NCBI RefSeq assembly: GCF_900094795.1
Contig: NZ_FMBC01000051.1
Coordinates: forward strand, 1-32,805
Direction: 5' to 3'
Source: Kosakonia oryziphila
GTDB lineage: Bacteria > Pseudomonadota > Gammaproteobacteria > Enterobacterales > Enterobacteriaceae
Length of the DNA: 32,805 bases
In this document: positions 32,289 through 32,805 of the stretch, one piece after another
Layout: each line of letters begins with the position of its first letter
Numbering within the stretch: position 1 is the stretch's first letter
Program-made: the position numbers and the translations under genes
The notes under the pieces: model-generated
What the model was told of the DNA's origin: nothing
The model's input: only the letters and a program-made list of their open reading frames with translations
Database searches by the model: none

Positions 32289-32708
32289 TAAAGGCATAGG
32301 AAGCTCATGAAAAACCCTTACTATACATCATTAAGCGAGGGGGCTGTTCATCGCCAGACTTTCATTATCCTTTAACTTTTATCTCATTTGCAAAAATATG
32401 AATACTGTGTCGTTTATTGAAATGCTTTTCATGATCACCGCTGCAATTTGATTGCATATTTAAACAGTTTGCACATGTGTGTAATTTTCAGTTTCAAATT
32501 TTAATGACCTGCTCCTCGTTGATGACTTTGCGGTAAAAGTCAGTAGATAACCACTCGTACAGCCACCATCTTTCCGTTTTGAGCATGGGGCGAAATATCT
32601 CTTACTAACCGACCGTTGTTGTATCTAATACTGGGTGCAGGTCGATTCTGTTTATTGTGAGGAGCGGCAAAAATGCCGCTCCGAGTCATATGCAAAAATC
32701 AGAGTGAT
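32289..32708. other. Gene-free stretch with one strong hairpin
   Basis: No ORF with supporting signals is visible. The only clear structure is the hairpin at 32661-32682. The rest is AT-rich sequence between the broken HEPN-like gene and the insertion-sequence edge. Confidence 0.5.
32661..32682. terminator. Perfect 9-bp GC-rich hairpin
   Basis: GGAGCGGCA (32661-32669) pairs with TGCCGCTCC (32674-32682) around AAAA. No T-run follows on either strand. It lies just before the insertion-sequence edge; it may be a terminator or a remnant of an adjacent element. Confidence 0.5.
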
Positions 32709-32710
32709 AC

Positions 32711-32805
32711 TGTAAGTATCCCGCATAATCGTGCCATTCATATTTAGAGAGCATCCGGCATAATCAATCTTCCAACGAAGGAGATCGCTATGCGTAAAGC
32801 CCGTT
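32711..32805 (+). mobile_element. Left end of a probable IS3-family insertion sequence
   Basis: The last 95 bases look like the left edge of an insertion sequence. TGTAAGTATCCC at 32711 may be the start of the terminal inverted repeat, and AAGGAG (32778-32783) precedes an ATG at 32790 whose first codons read MRKAR, the start of OrfA of several IS3-family (IS407-like) elements. Only five codons are inside the window, so the family and both ends are unconfirmed. Confidence 0.5.
32790..32805 (+). CDS. Start of an IS3-family OrfA, cut by the window edge
   Basis: Only five codons (MRKAR) are visible. They follow a good Shine-Dalgarno (AAGGAG, six bases from the ATG). OrfA of IS3-family elements is a small helix-turn-helix protein that is fused to the DDE transposase OrfB by frameshifting. 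The call is by memory of similar starts and is tentative. Confidence 0.45.

Noticed and set aside
6133-32805. CRISPR array
   Set aside because: I saw no regularly spaced direct repeats; the repeats found are single inverted or att-type copies.

Overview
The window comes from a member of the Enterobacteriaceae. The left 6.1 kb is the conserved core block grpE / nadK / recN / bamE / rnfH / ratA / smpB / ssrA. It is collinear with E. coli, but NadK, SmpB and RatA differ enough from K-12 to suggest Enterobacter, Kosakonia, Citrobacter or a close relative; I cannot fix the genus. Regulatory sites in this block fit the genes: a sigma-32-type promoter before grpE, paired LexA boxes before recN, and a shared bidirectional terminator between bamE and rnfH.

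From the 3' end of the tmRNA gene onward the sequence is accessory DNA that looks like tandem integration at ssrA. Copies of the tmRNA 3' tail occur at 6119-6133 (the gene itself), at 23525-23545 (degenerate) and at 29923-29936 (14 bp exact). A tyrosine integrase follows each of the first two. Island 1 (about 6.13-23.5 kb) has the frame of a CP4-57-like element: P4-type integrase, AlpA-like regulator, a zinc-finger/HNH-like protein, an EcsC-like / YaaW-like / WYL-regulator / two-exported-protein cluster, and at the far end the usual DUF932 - RadC-like - DUF987 - CbeA antitoxin - CbtA toxin cassette. Inserted between these is a tightly coupled three-gene unit (14.6-20.7 kb): an MmeI-type adenine methyltransferase whose N-terminal nuclease motif looks lost, an SF2 DExH helicase and a GIY-YIG (T5orf172/Mug113-like) nuclease. 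I read it as a split restriction-modification or related anti-phage system in which helicase and nuclease act in trans. A 21-codon leader ORF precedes it and is coupled to it by an ATGA overlap.

Island 2 (about 23.5-29.9 kb) holds a second, DUF6538-type tyrosine integrase coupled to a protein with a PD-(D/E)XK-like core, a 38-residue membrane peptide, a serine recombinase with clustered inverted TTGGCAG repeats, two related exported proteins with paired cysteines, and a retron: a structured candidate msr-msd region, a 67-residue accessory protein and a retron reverse transcriptase with NAxxH, YVDD and LTG motifs.

Beyond the third att copy (30.0-32.8 kb) the DNA is AT-rich and carries two proteins with HEPN-type Rx4H motifs. 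One has a C-terminal array of zinc-ribbon cysteines; the other appears interrupted by a frameshift. The window ends at what is probably the left edge of an IS3-family insertion sequence. The best candidates for an undescribed system are the methyltransferase-helicase-GIY-YIG operon and the retron with its unrecognised small partner.
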